A stretch of DNA of 64,000 bases from Devosia sp. RR2S18 (lineage in GTDB: Bacteria; Pseudomonadota; Alphaproteobacteria; Rhizobiales; Devosiaceae). Where the stretch lies: the NCBI RefSeq assembly GCF_030177755.1, contig NZ_CP126539.1:2380001-2444000 (forward strand), in the 5' to 3' direction. This document shows, piece by piece, positions 27,277-34,999 of this stretch. Below the pieces are notes generated by a model. The model made no database searches, had not been told where the DNA came from, and saw nothing but the letters and a program-made list of their open reading frames with translations. Positions within the stretch are counted from its first letter, which is position 1. Every line of letters starts with the position of its first letter. The position numbers and the translations under genes were made by a program.

Positions 27277-28644
27277 TTGAGCGCCTCTCCATCCATTGTG
27301 GCGAACAAGACCGGATCAGCCGGGCAATCCCTTGCGTCCGCCCCTTTTGCTGGTCAATCGATCCGCATCATGGGCATCCGTATCTTTGGCGCTGGACTGG
27401 GGCTCCTGGCTCAGGTTGTTGCCTCGCGCTTCATCGGCGTTGAAGAGTACGGGCACTTCGCCATCGTGTTCGTCTGGTTGCTGTTGCTAGGCCACCTCGG
27501 TACTGCCGGCACCTCTCAACTCCTCTATAAGCTGCTTGCCCAATATCTGGAGACGGGTCAGCTGGTTTTGGCCGCAGGCCTCCTCCGCTTCTGTATGTTG
27601 ATGACCCTCCTTGCCTCGGGCCTCATTGCGGGCCTCGGCATCGCCGCAGTGCTGTCAGGCTTCCTGCCGCTCGACCCTGATTTTGTTCCGCTGGCCGTCG
27701 TCACCCTCTTCGCCGTCCCCCTGCTGGCCTTCCAAGACTTCCTGGAGGCGATCGCCCGCGGCCTCGATCGACCGACACTGGGGATTGGGCCGGCTTACCT
27801 GCTGCGACATCTGGCAATCATCGCTGGCCTCGTCGGTTTGTTGCTGGTGGGACAGATAGCAACATCGCTTACCGTCGTGGCGTTGGTCATTGTCGGGCTG
27901 GTCGCCAGCATGGCTACGCAGTACGCCCTGTTACGTTCACACCTTCGGGCGGCCATTGGCGGCACTGTGCCTCGCTATCGGTCGCGCGACTGGCTACGCA
28001 CAACCATGCCGCTTGCTGCGGTCGACTTCGCCGAGGTGCTGTACTTCAATGCCGACGTGATCATCCTGGGCCTTCTGGTCCCCCCCGAACAGGTCGCGTT
28101 CTATTTCGCTGCCTCCCGCTTGACGCAGATCCTGGCCTACGTGCCCTATGGGGTCAGCGCTGCCACTGCTCAGAAATACGCGGCCCTCGGCGCTGCCAAC
28201 CGCCGCAACGATCTTCAGACCCTGATTAGCAAGTCGGCGTTGCTGGCGAGTGTGCTTGCAGCCATCGCCGCACTCGCCTTGTCGCTGCTCGCAGGACCGC
28301 TGCTGGAGCTTTTTGGGAGCGGTTATGAGCAGGCCCGCGAACTTGTGCCGGTACTCTGCCTGGGGATGGTGGTCGCCTGCCTGCTCGGGCCGGGCGAGGA
28401 CGTCCTCAACATGCTGGGAGAGGAGCGGCTGTGTGCTGTTGCCTTCGTCATCGCCCTGGTTGCCAATGTGGCGGCAGCATTCGTCTTGATACCAGTGATC
28501 GGACCCGTGGGAGCTGCCATAGCAGTGGTGCTGGGCTTTGCCGTTCGTGGCGTGATGCTGTCGCTCTTCGCCTACCGCCGCCTGGGCCTGGTGTTGCCAG
28601 CGCTGGGTACGCTCTTCGCAAAATCAAAGGGGCTTCAAACGTGA
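27277..28644 (+). CDS. Polysaccharide flippase (MATE/MOP superfamily, Wzx-like)
   Basis: This is a 455-residue integral membrane protein with about twelve predicted spans and the RFIGVEEYGHFAIVFVWLLLLG N-terminal segment of O-antigen/exopolysaccharide flippases. It probably moves lipid-linked oligosaccharides across the inner membrane. The start is unsure: TTG at 27277 overlaps the stop of a six-codon ATG mini-ORF (27260-27280), and GTG at 27298 and ATG at 27370 are alternatives. The downstream acyltransferase overlaps by 4 bp (GTGA), so the two form an operon. Confidence 0.85.
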   Translation: MSASPSIVANKTGSAGQSLASAPFAGQSIRIMGIRIFGAGLGLLAQVVASRFIGVEEYGHFAIVFVWLLLLGHLGTAGTSQLLYKLLAQYLETGQLVLAAGLLRFCMLMTLLASGLIAGLGIAAVLSGFLPLDPDFVPLAVVTLFAVPLLAFQDFLEAIARGLDRPTLGIGPAYLLRHLAIIAGLVGLLLVGQIATSLTVVALVIVGLVASMATQYALLRSHLRAAIGGTVPRYRSRDWLRTTMPLAAVDFAEVLYFNADVIILGLLVPPEQVAFYFAASRLTQILAYVPYGVSAATAQKYAALGAANRRNDLQTLISKSALLASVLAAIAALALSLLAGPLLELFGSGYEQARELVPVLCLGMVVACLLGPGEDVLNMLGEERLCAVAFVIALVANVAAAFVLIPVIGPVGAAIAVVLGFAVRGVMLSLFAYRRLGLVLPALGTLFAKSKGLQT

Positions 28645-29873
28645 CCAGTTCCTACACTGTCGAAGTGCTGGATCGGAGCGAACTATGCCAGCTGAGCGCG
28701 GCCAACTGGGACGAGCTTTCCGCGAATGCAATCGACGAGAACCCGTTCTACGCTCGCGCCTACGTAATCGCCGGGCTTCAGACCATCGACGCAAATGCCG
28801 ATCTACGGGCGGTCACGGTGCGCGAACAGGGGGCGCTCGTAGGGCTGTTCCTGTTCCGACTAAAGCGGTGGCCGGTCGAACGCGCGGTGGCTGCCAGCAA
28901 CGTCTATCAATTTAACACCCAGCCGCTGATCCACAGAGACCATGCCCGTGCCGTCGTGGCGGCTTGGCAGGACGCTCTACAGAAACGTCAAATTCCGCGC
29001 CGTTGGAGCTTTCCAGATATCTGTCTCTCCAGCGCCTTTATACGTGAGTGTCAGAGCCTAGGTGCCACCAGCCAATTGGACCTAATCCCTTCTGCCGCCT
29101 ACGCGCGGGCGCGGCTTACCCGCCTTGACGGCGGCTTCGATGCTCATCTTCAAACTGTGGTCTCGAAGAGTCGCGCCAAGGACATCCAGCGCTCGCTTCG
29201 CCGTCTCCGGGAACTGGGAGAGGTGACCTTCGAGCGTCAGCGCGATCCTGCCATGGTTGTCCAGCGGATCGAGGACTTTCTCGCCATAGAGCATGCTGGC
29301 TGGAAAGGCCGGGCCGGCACTTCATTCCTGGCCAACGACGCTCATGCCGCATTCGCTCGGCGGGCTTTCCACCAAGAAGGGGCAGCCCGCACTTCGGTGG
29401 ACTCGCTGTTGCTTGACGGCAAGCCAATCGCGATCTCCGTCAATCTGCAAACCGGCGACACAGTTTTCACCCCAAAATGTGCCTATGACGAGAACTTCCG
29501 CAAGTTCAGCCCTGGCCTGGTCTTGGAGTATCTCGTCATCGAAGCCTTCTATCGTGACGGGGAGTGCGCCGAGATGGATTCCTCAACCACGGTAGACAAT
29601 CACGTTATTCAGGGGCTGTGGAACTGCGACAGGGCGATCGCGCAGGTGCTTATCGGCCCGCCGGGCTGGAAGACCCGCCTGCTGGCGTCGGCGCAGCAAC
29701 GCTGGGCCAAAGCACGACACACGTTCAAGGCGAGAATCGGCGGGGAAAGAGTGCTGGGGATCCGGGCAGCGCTACGCAGGTGGAAGCACAAGGCCCGACT
29801 TATCCAGAGCAACGCGCTCGTTGGCAGTGCCGGCTTTCTGCATGCGTTGGAGGCTCTTGCCCCGGCAATCTGA
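28641..29873 (+). CDS. GNAT-fold acyltransferase, CelD/BioF2-like family
   Basis: This is a 410-residue protein of the CelD/BioF2-like GNAT family. It has a divergent N-terminal half (NWDELSANAIDENPFYARAY) and a C-terminal acetyltransferase core (FLAIEHAGWKGRAGTSF, SVNLQTGDTVFTPKCAYDE, FSPGLVLEYLVIEAFYRDG). Family members often sit in cellulose, exopolysaccharide or lipid clusters and transfer acyl groups to sugars or peptides. The GTG at 28641 was chosen because it overlaps the flippase stop (GTGA). The flippase partner suggests modification of an exported glycan. Substrate unknown. Confidence 0.8.
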   Translation: MTSSYTVEVLDRSELCQLSAANWDELSANAIDENPFYARAYVIAGLQTIDANADLRAVTVREQGALVGLFLFRLKRWPVERAVAASNVYQFNTQPLIHRDHARAVVAAWQDALQKRQIPRRWSFPDICLSSAFIRECQSLGATSQLDLIPSAAYARARLTRLDGGFDAHLQTVVSKSRAKDIQRSLRRLRELGEVTFERQRDPAMVVQRIEDFLAIEHAGWKGRAGTSFLANDAHAAFARRAFHQEGAARTSVDSLLLDGKPIAISVNLQTGDTVFTPKCAYDENFRKFSPGLVLEYLVIEAFYRDGECAEMDSSTTVDNHVIQGLWNCDRAIAQVLIGPPGWKTRLLASAQQRWAKARHTFKARIGGERVLGIRAALRRWKHKARLIQSNALVGSAGFLHALEALAPAI

Positions 29874-29894
29874 GCTACGCGGAGCGAAGTCTAT

Positions 29895-29937
29895 GGGCCA
29901 GGAGATCGGCTGAACCGAGCTCCCGGCCCTTGTTGTT
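29895..29937 (+). terminator. Terminator after the flippase-acyltransferase operon
   Basis: A 15-bp stem with two mismatches (left arm from GGGCC at 29895, right arm to GGCCC at 29929, 5-nt loop) is followed by TTGTTGTTAG on the plus strand. It lies between convergent operons. Confidence 0.6.
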
Positions 29938-30916
29938 AGCTCTCAGCCGGCTTCGGCACCGCCGTGCGCCACACCGAGTAGAGGATGCCTGTGGCCAGGA
30001 TGATGAAGGTGATTGCCAGGGACCATTCGGCCGGGAATTTCTCCCACCCGAGCAGGTCGGCCACAAAGATCTTCGAGCCGATGAACACCAGCAACACTGC
30101 CAGAGCCTGCTTGAGGTAGGCAAAGCGGTGCAGGATTGCAGCCAGGGCGAAGTACAGCGCCCGCAGGCCCAGGATTGCAAAGATGTTGGACGTGTAGACG
30201 ATGTAGGGGTCGGTGGTGATCGCGAAGATCGCCGGCACCGAGTCGACGGCGAAGATCACGTCGGCGATCTCTATCATGACGAGCGCCATGAAGAGCGGTG
30301 TCATAAACCTCACCAGCTTACCCGACTTCGGATCTGCCTGACGGATAAAGAACCGATCGCCATGCAGATTGTCTGTCACGCGGAACCGACGGCGCATGAA
30401 GCTAAGCACCGGATTGTTCGCAAGGTCGGTCTCGCCGTGTCCGCCCGTCAGCATTTTTATGCCGGTGAAAACCAGGAAAGCCGCAAACACATAGAGAAGC
30501 CAACCGAACTCGGAGACGAGCGTGGCGCCGACGCCGATCATTATGGCACGCAGGACGATGACGCCCAGAATACCCCAGAACAGCACCCGGTGCTGCAGAT
30601 GACGGGGAATGGCGAAATAGCCGAAGATCATAGCAATGACGAAGACATTGTCCATCGCCAGGCTTTTCTCGACCACGAAGCCGGTGAGATATTCGACGCC
30701 AGACTGAGGGCCAAGCTGCCACCAGACAAAACCGCCGAACGTCACACCGAGGGCAATATAAAACCCTGAAAGCAGGAGGCTCTCGCGCACGTTGATTTCG
30801 TGGCCGTCCCGGTGCAGGACGCCTAGATCAAAGGCGAGCAACGCCATGACCAGACCAATAAAGCCGAGCCACATCCAGGCTGGCTGGCCTAGAAAAATGA
30901 GGGTGAGCAATTCCAT
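29936..30916 (-). CDS. TerC/Alx family membrane protein (metal-ion exporter)
   Basis: This is a 326-residue TerC-family protein with about nine spans. Acidic residues inside membrane helices (EKSLAMDNVFVIAMIF; MIEIADVIFAVDSVPAIFAI) are typical of Alx/TerC, a family linked to manganese export and tellurite resistance. The AFDLGVLHRDGHEINVRESL segment is typical of the Alx subgroup. The ATG overlaps the terB stop, so terB-terC are coupled. A manganese-type riboswitch often controls such genes, but no clear match was found in the leader. Confidence 0.92.
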   Translation of the reverse strand: MELLTLIFLGQPAWMWLGFIGLVMALLAFDLGVLHRDGHEINVRESLLLSGFYIALGVTFGGFVWWQLGPQSGVEYLTGFVVEKSLAMDNVFVIAMIFGYFAIPRHLQHRVLFWGILGVIVLRAIMIGVGATLVSEFGWLLYVFAAFLVFTGIKMLTGGHGETDLANNPVLSFMRRRFRVTDNLHGDRFFIRQADPKSGKLVRFMTPLFMALVMIEIADVIFAVDSVPAIFAITTDPYIVYTSNIFAILGLRALYFALAAILHRFAYLKQALAVLLVFIGSKIFVADLLGWEKFPAEWSLAITFIILATGILYSVWRTAVPKPAES

Positions 30917-31398
30917 CAGCGGTCACCTTCCCCAAGGCCCAGAACCACTTCGACGCGGTGCAACGCGCCAAGCTCCGCGGGATGAACAAGGCTGTCCGCG
31001 GCAACGACGTTGGTGCAGGTGGCATGGATCGTCCGGCGCTCGGCTGCAGATAGCTGAAGCGTCGCCAGAGAGGACAGAGCTCTGTCCTCCGCTTCGGCGG
31101 GATCATCGTCGTAGGCGCGCAGGTGACCGGCGAGTTCCTGCCCCAGATCGGCTACGGAAAAGCCGCGCAGGCGGGGGTTGGCGAGGAACGCCTCCACCAG
31201 ACGACGGCGCTCGACGAGCTCGACCCGACCATCGGCCCGGGCGATGATTACCGCGGCAGCTACCAAGGCCTGCAGGATCGGCTCCGCACCTGCGCTCTCG
31301 ACTTCATGGCGCAACTCGCGCGGGGACAGGGACTGCCGAACGCGCGATCCGCGGCCGGGGGAGAATAGGTCGTCATTTGTATTTCTGGCGTTTGCCAT
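30916..31398 (-). CDS. TerB family protein
   Basis: This is a 160-residue cytoplasmic helical protein. The TerB core (EPILQALVAAAVIIARADGRVELVERRRLVEAFL) contains the acidic metal-binding-type loop (ADGRVE) typical of the family. A second similar segment lies at VVAADSLVHPAELGALHRVE. TerB and TerC proteins cooperate in metal stress or membrane-linked stress complexes. It overlaps terC by 3 bp on its downstream side. The ATG at 31398 has AGGAAAC ahead of it. Confidence 0.82.
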   Translation of the reverse strand: MANARNTNDDLFSPGRGSRVRQSLSPRELRHEVESAGAEPILQALVAAAVIIARADGRVELVERRRLVEAFLANPRLRGFSVADLGQELAGHLRAYDDDPAEAEDRALSSLATLQLSAAERRTIHATCTNVVAADSLVHPAELGALHRVEVVLGLGEGDR

Positions 31399-31447
31399 GG
31401 ATGTTTCCTCTCAACTTGCCGCTCGGCACAGCTGAGGGAATGCGCAT

Positions 31448-31508
31448 GGTGATCCAAGATTAGCCGGGCACCAAACGCAGGTGCCCACGAGCCCTGCCAA
31501 GGTGATCC
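31448..31508 (-). other. Possible structured 5' leader upstream of terB-terC
   Basis: Between 50 and 110 bp upstream of terB lies a perfect 7-bp hairpin (GGGCACC / GGTGCCC, 31466-31486). It is flanked on each side by a copy of GGTGATCC (31448-31455 and 31501-31508). The arrangement is compatible with a folded mRNA leader. The consensus loops of the yybP-ykoY manganese riboswitch were not recognised. Confidence 0.3.
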
Positions 31509-31662
31509 GACATCGCGTGGCAGCAGAGCTACCAACGCCAGAGGGGCCCGGTCACGTCATCGAGATTGGGAGGCCTAGTTGTTCTTGCAAGTGGGGGTGC
31601 CAGATTTTTCCGCCGCGGACCAGAAGGCCCTGCAGCGCGCAAGCAAAGCGGTCAGCGACAGC

Positions 31663-32253
31663 TTATCCACTGAAGCCAAAGTACCAGACTGCAACAGGAA
31701 CGCCGAGCAGCACAATTAGGGCCAGGATCATCAGTGCACCATCGCGAGTCAGCAGACTCGCGGCAAAGAGCGCGATCACAGCAGATGCGATGGAGCCTGA
31801 TGTCGGAATTATTTCCATGAAAGGCATGAAAAGCGTTAGCAGGGCGACGAGAATGAGCGGCACAAGGAGTATGGGTCGGTGAAAAAGCCAGGTCAGGCGC
31901 GGCTTGATAAGTCGCTCGACCAAATGGACCGGCTTGCGCAGCCAGCCGATCCCCTTCCTGACCTTGTCGGTACCCATGTGCCGCTTGGTAATAAAGCCCG
32001 GCAACCAGACACATTTCCGGCCGAAGATCAGTTGCACGACCAGAAGGAGGACAATTACCCCGACCATAGTAGTCAGGCCCGGAATGCCGCTGGCCGGTGA
32101 GGTCGACACCAGTGAAAAGATCAGCATCAGGGACGCAAACGATCGCTGCCCGAGCGTTTTGACGACCTCGTCCACGGATATGCTGTCGCCCTGAGCCGAT
32201 TTCTCGAGCTGATCGAGGACGTCGCTGAGCGCGTGTGTTCCTTGTTGTGCCAT
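31663..32253 (-). CDS. Exopolysaccharide synthesis protein ExoD family
   Basis: This is a 196-residue membrane protein of the ExoD family. A cytoplasmic helix (HALSDVLDQLEKSAQGDSISVDEVVKTLGQRSF) comes first. Membrane segments follow (ASLMLIFSLVSTSPASGIPGLTT, VGVIVLLLVVQLIFGRKCVWLPG and three near the C-terminus). In Sinorhizobium exoD mutants are alkali-sensitive and affected in exopolysaccharide and nodule invasion. The ATG at 32253 starts MAQQGTHALSDVL; upstream codons of the open frame are not conserved. It is probably a single-gene unit. Confidence 0.85.
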   Translation of the reverse strand: MAQQGTHALSDVLDQLEKSAQGDSISVDEVVKTLGQRSFASLMLIFSLVSTSPASGIPGLTTMVGVIVLLLVVQLIFGRKCVWLPGFITKRHMGTDKVRKGIGWLRKPVHLVERLIKPRLTWLFHRPILLVPLILVALLTLFMPFMEIIPTSGSIASAVIALFAASLLTRDGALMILALIVLLGVPVAVWYFGFSG

Positions 32254-32320
32254 GCCCCACCTGCTTATGGAGGAGCAACGTTCGTTTTTCGGGGCTGGTT
32301 CCTCAGCCAGTCGGGGGCAG

Positions 32321-32575
32321 CTAAGGTGTCCACTCGCGCGTACAGGATTTGTCGACGTCCGCCGGTTGGCCGCTCTCCTGGTGCTCCAAACAGTCACATT
32401 GCGCCAGGAAAGCCGCCGCTTCGGCGTCAGTCAGCTTGTCGCGGGACTTTAGCATTTCCAACTGCCAGCGGCAGAGTTGGGTATTGGATGCCCCTTGGGC
32501 GAGCGCTGCGGTAGGTGTGACAAGGCACATAGCGTTGACAAGCGCCAGGAGTGCTGGCGAGACGAAACGGATCAT
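32321..32575 (-). CDS. Small secreted cysteine-containing protein
   Basis: This is an 84-residue protein with a clear signal peptide (FVSPALLALVNAMCLVTPTAALAQ). The mature part of ~58 residues has four cysteines, two of them close together (QCDC), so disulfides in the periplasm are plausible. AAGGG precedes the ATG at a usable distance. No known family was recognised. It lies between the antiporter and the exoD-like gene on the same strand and could be part of the ptsN-cvrA transcript. Confidence 0.65.
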   Translation of the reverse strand: MIRFVSPALLALVNAMCLVTPTAALAQGASNTQLCRWQLEMLKSRDKLTDAEAAAFLAQCDCLEHQESGQPADVDKSCTREWTP

Positions 32576-32619
32576 TGCTACCCTTAATCTCGGCAGCGAA
32601 GAGAAACGGTCTGTCGGGT

Positions 32620-34398
32620 CTAATTGCGGCGTCGGCGATAAACGTCCATCAGCTTGCCACCAAGGTTGGTCCAGGATGTGCGGGGCCGGTCTTCATCCAC
32701 GATAGCCAGTCCACAGGCGACTGCCTGCCCCGCATCGTCAACCTCCCGGACCACGAGTTCGACGGTTCCCAATGCTACCCGATCGCCTATTTCGGCGCGG
32801 CCGCCGACACGTGAACCGACGAAGTCGGCAATGCTCACATCGTCTACCTCCGCCGGCAGGGTCACGCCGTAGAGCGCCGCCAGCGTGTGGATCGATTGCC
32901 TTGGATCGACATCAAATATGCCGAAGAAATCGCGGTCGTCGGGTGCCACTTCCGCGGGGCCGGCGAAAAGTCGATCCAGCAGGCGCACAAAGCGCGGTGC
33001 AGTGAACACATAGACGTTGTCGGCGGGTTGTAGGTGTCGAACCTGCTGCCATTTCATAGAATGCCCATCCCGAATGACCAGTGATGGCCTGGCCCAGCGC
33101 GGCAGCCTTGCGCCACGAGCGACCGGGCTCCCCTCCGCCACTTTATAGACCACCAGTTCATGGTGAGCGGTGCCTGGGAGTTCCAGTTCCACGCGGTTGA
33201 GGGGACCAACTATTGGCGGCACGATCAGGCGGAGCCAGCGCGCCATTGGCCGCAAGGTCCAGCCTTGGAGAACCAGCGAAACGAGAACCACAATGAAAAC
33301 GGTATTGAAATAGAGCTGTCCATTAGGCAGTTCAGCAATCACGGGCAGAATGGCTAGGAGGATCGAGACGGCACCACGCAGACCCACCCAGCCAACAAAG
33401 ACCTGCTCGCGTCCGCGAAAGCCAAAGGGAAGCAGGCACAACCACACAGCAAACGGGCGAGCCACGAGGATCAATACAAATGCCAGCAACAAAGCTCCGG
33501 GCGCGGCAGCAAGGAATTCGGACGGCGTCGCATAAAGACCCAGCATCACAAACATGACGATTTGCGCTAGCCAGGTCATGCCTCCCTGAAACCGCCGCAG
33601 ACCATCGGCGCCCCGCAGCCGCCGATTGCCGGCTACGAGGCCCGCGACGTAGACGGCAAGGAAGCCGCTACCGCCGAGAATTCCGGCGAGAGCGAAGAGG
33701 AAAAAGGCCGCTGCCAGGACCAGCACGGGATAAAGCGCACCCTCGAGATCGACGCGGTTGACCACCACGGCGATCAGCAGCCCGCCACCGATGCCCATCA
33801 CCACACCCAGGCCCATCTGCTGGATGAAACCGAGAAGAACGCCAGCATCGGGGTAGTCGATACCCGCTGCGATTAGCTCGACCAGAAGCATGGTAAGGAA
33901 GATCGCCATTGGGTCGTTGGAGCCGGACTCCACTTCAAGCGTAGAGCGCACGCGCTCACGAATGGTAATCTGACCGATGCGCAGCAGGAAAAAGACGGCT
34001 GCCGCGTCGGTCGATCCGACGATGGCGCCAATCAGCAAGGACTGGAGCCATCCCAGTCCCAAGGCGTAGTGCGCGGCTACGCCAACTATGGCCGCGGTCA
34101 GAACCACGCCTAAGGTGGCTAGGGTGATCGCGGGTCCCGCCGCCTGCCGGAACGAGCGGATAGACGTGCCAAAGCCCGAATCGAAGAGGATGACGGCGAG
34201 CGCCAAGCTGCCGATGAAGTACGCAGCGCCTGCATCGTTGAAGCGCAAGCCCAGCCCATCCTCACCTGCCGCCAAGCCGACGAAGAGGAAAACGAGGAGC
34301 AGTGGCGCGCCGAAACGAAACGCTGCAAGGCTGGTGAAGATCGAAGCGACCAACAGCCCCGAGCTGACCAGAATGACGAGGTAAATCCAATCGACCAG
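32620..34398 (-). CDS. cvrA: CvrA/YcgO-type K+/H+ antiporter (CPA1 family), probable CTG start
   Basis: This is an approximately 592-residue potassium/proton antiporter. It has twelve or so spans with the family motifs GAIVGSTDAAAVFFLLR and LEVESGSNDPMAIFLT. An RCK_C (TrkA-C) domain and a CorC/HlyC-type C-terminal domain follow. The first conserved helix (IYLVILVSSGLLVASIF) is encoded upstream of the first usual start, a TTG at 34353. The only plausible start that includes it is CTG at 34398, preceded by AAGGAGGA at ideal spacing; an in-frame stop lies 12 codons up. ptsN lies 33 bp upstream in the same direction. Confidence 0.88.
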   Translation of the reverse strand: MVDWIYLVILVSSGLLVASIFTSLAAFRFGAPLLLVFLFVGLAAGEDGLGLRFNDAGAAYFIGSLALAVILFDSGFGTSIRSFRQAAGPAITLATLGVVLTAAIVGVAAHYALGLGWLQSLLIGAIVGSTDAAAVFFLLRIGQITIRERVRSTLEVESGSNDPMAIFLTMLLVELIAAGIDYPDAGVLLGFIQQMGLGVVMGIGGGLLIAVVVNRVDLEGALYPVLVLAAAFFLFALAGILGGSGFLAVYVAGLVAGNRRLRGADGLRRFQGGMTWLAQIVMFVMLGLYATPSEFLAAAPGALLLAFVLILVARPFAVWLCLLPFGFRGREQVFVGWVGLRGAVSILLAILPVIAELPNGQLYFNTVFIVVLVSLVLQGWTLRPMARWLRLIVPPIVGPLNRVELELPGTAHHELVVYKVAEGSPVARGARLPRWARPSLVIRDGHSMKWQQVRHLQPADNVYVFTAPRFVRLLDRLFAGPAEVAPDDRDFFGIFDVDPRQSIHTLAALYGVTLPAEVDDVSIADFVGSRVGGRAEIGDRVALGTVELVVREVDDAGQAVACGLAIVDEDRPRTSWTNLGGKLMDVYRRRRN

Positions 34399-34431
34399 GG
34401 AGTCCTCCTTCGTGCGCCTAACTTGTCGCGG

Positions 34432-34875
34432 TTAGTTTTCGAATGCCGCCATTACCTCCTCGGCGGACTGGGCACTGCGGAGCTGCTTGATCGTGTCTGC
34501 TTTCCGCAAAGCCCGCGCGAAGCTGGCAATGCCCTCGAGATGCGTCTTCGAGGCCCCCGCTGGGGTCAAGAGTAGCAAGACCAGGTCCACTGGCGTGCCG
34601 TCCGCAGCCCCAAAATCGACAGGTGTCGCTGGGCGCAAGAAGACCGCCATGGCTTCATCCAGGCCCTCCAGTTGCGCATGGGGAAAAGCAATGCCTGAGC
34701 CAATTGCGGTGGATCCCAACTTCTCACGGGCGGCAAGCGCGTGGCGGCATTCATCCACACGCGACCCGCACCGCTCGCTGACGCGCTCGGAGAGAAACTG
34801 CAGCACTTCCTTCTTGCTGCCGAGATCGACATCAAGATGCACATCAGCCGACTGCAGCAGGTCTGTGATGCTCAT
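34432..34875 (-). CDS. ptsN: PTS IIA (PtsN-type, EIIA-Ntr) regulatory protein
   Basis: This is a 147-residue EIIA of the fructose/nitrogen type. The phosphorylated histidine is in IGSGIAFPHAQLEGL. The fold segments ITDLLQSADVHLDVDLGSKKEVL and VDLVLLLLTPAGASKTHLEGIASFARAL are typical. In the nitrogen PTS, EIIA-Ntr senses phosphate flow and regulates potassium transport and other targets. No sugar-specific IIB/IIC is nearby, so a regulatory role fits. The K+/H+ antiporter follows within 33 bp. rpoN/hpf, the usual ptsN neighbours, are absent, so this may be a second copy. Confidence 0.88.
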   Translation of the reverse strand: MSITDLLQSADVHLDVDLGSKKEVLQFLSERVSERCGSRVDECRHALAAREKLGSTAIGSGIAFPHAQLEGLDEAMAVFLRPATPVDFGAADGTPVDLVLLLLTPAGASKTHLEGIASFARALRKADTIKQLRSAQSAEEVMAAFEN

Positions 34876-34999
34876 GACAAAATGTCTCCGGTTATCGCAA
34901 CCGCTGCCGGATTGCGGGCGGCGATTGCTGTTGACTTAGACCAATAAATTAGCGCTGCCGCAATCGGTGCCCGACCGGCTAACGGTTGTTGCCCCCTGC

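Noticed and set aside
31399..31662. yybP-ykoY manganese riboswitch before terB-terC
   Set aside because: The consensus loops were not recognised by eye. Only a hairpin with flanking repeats is supported and is reported as such.
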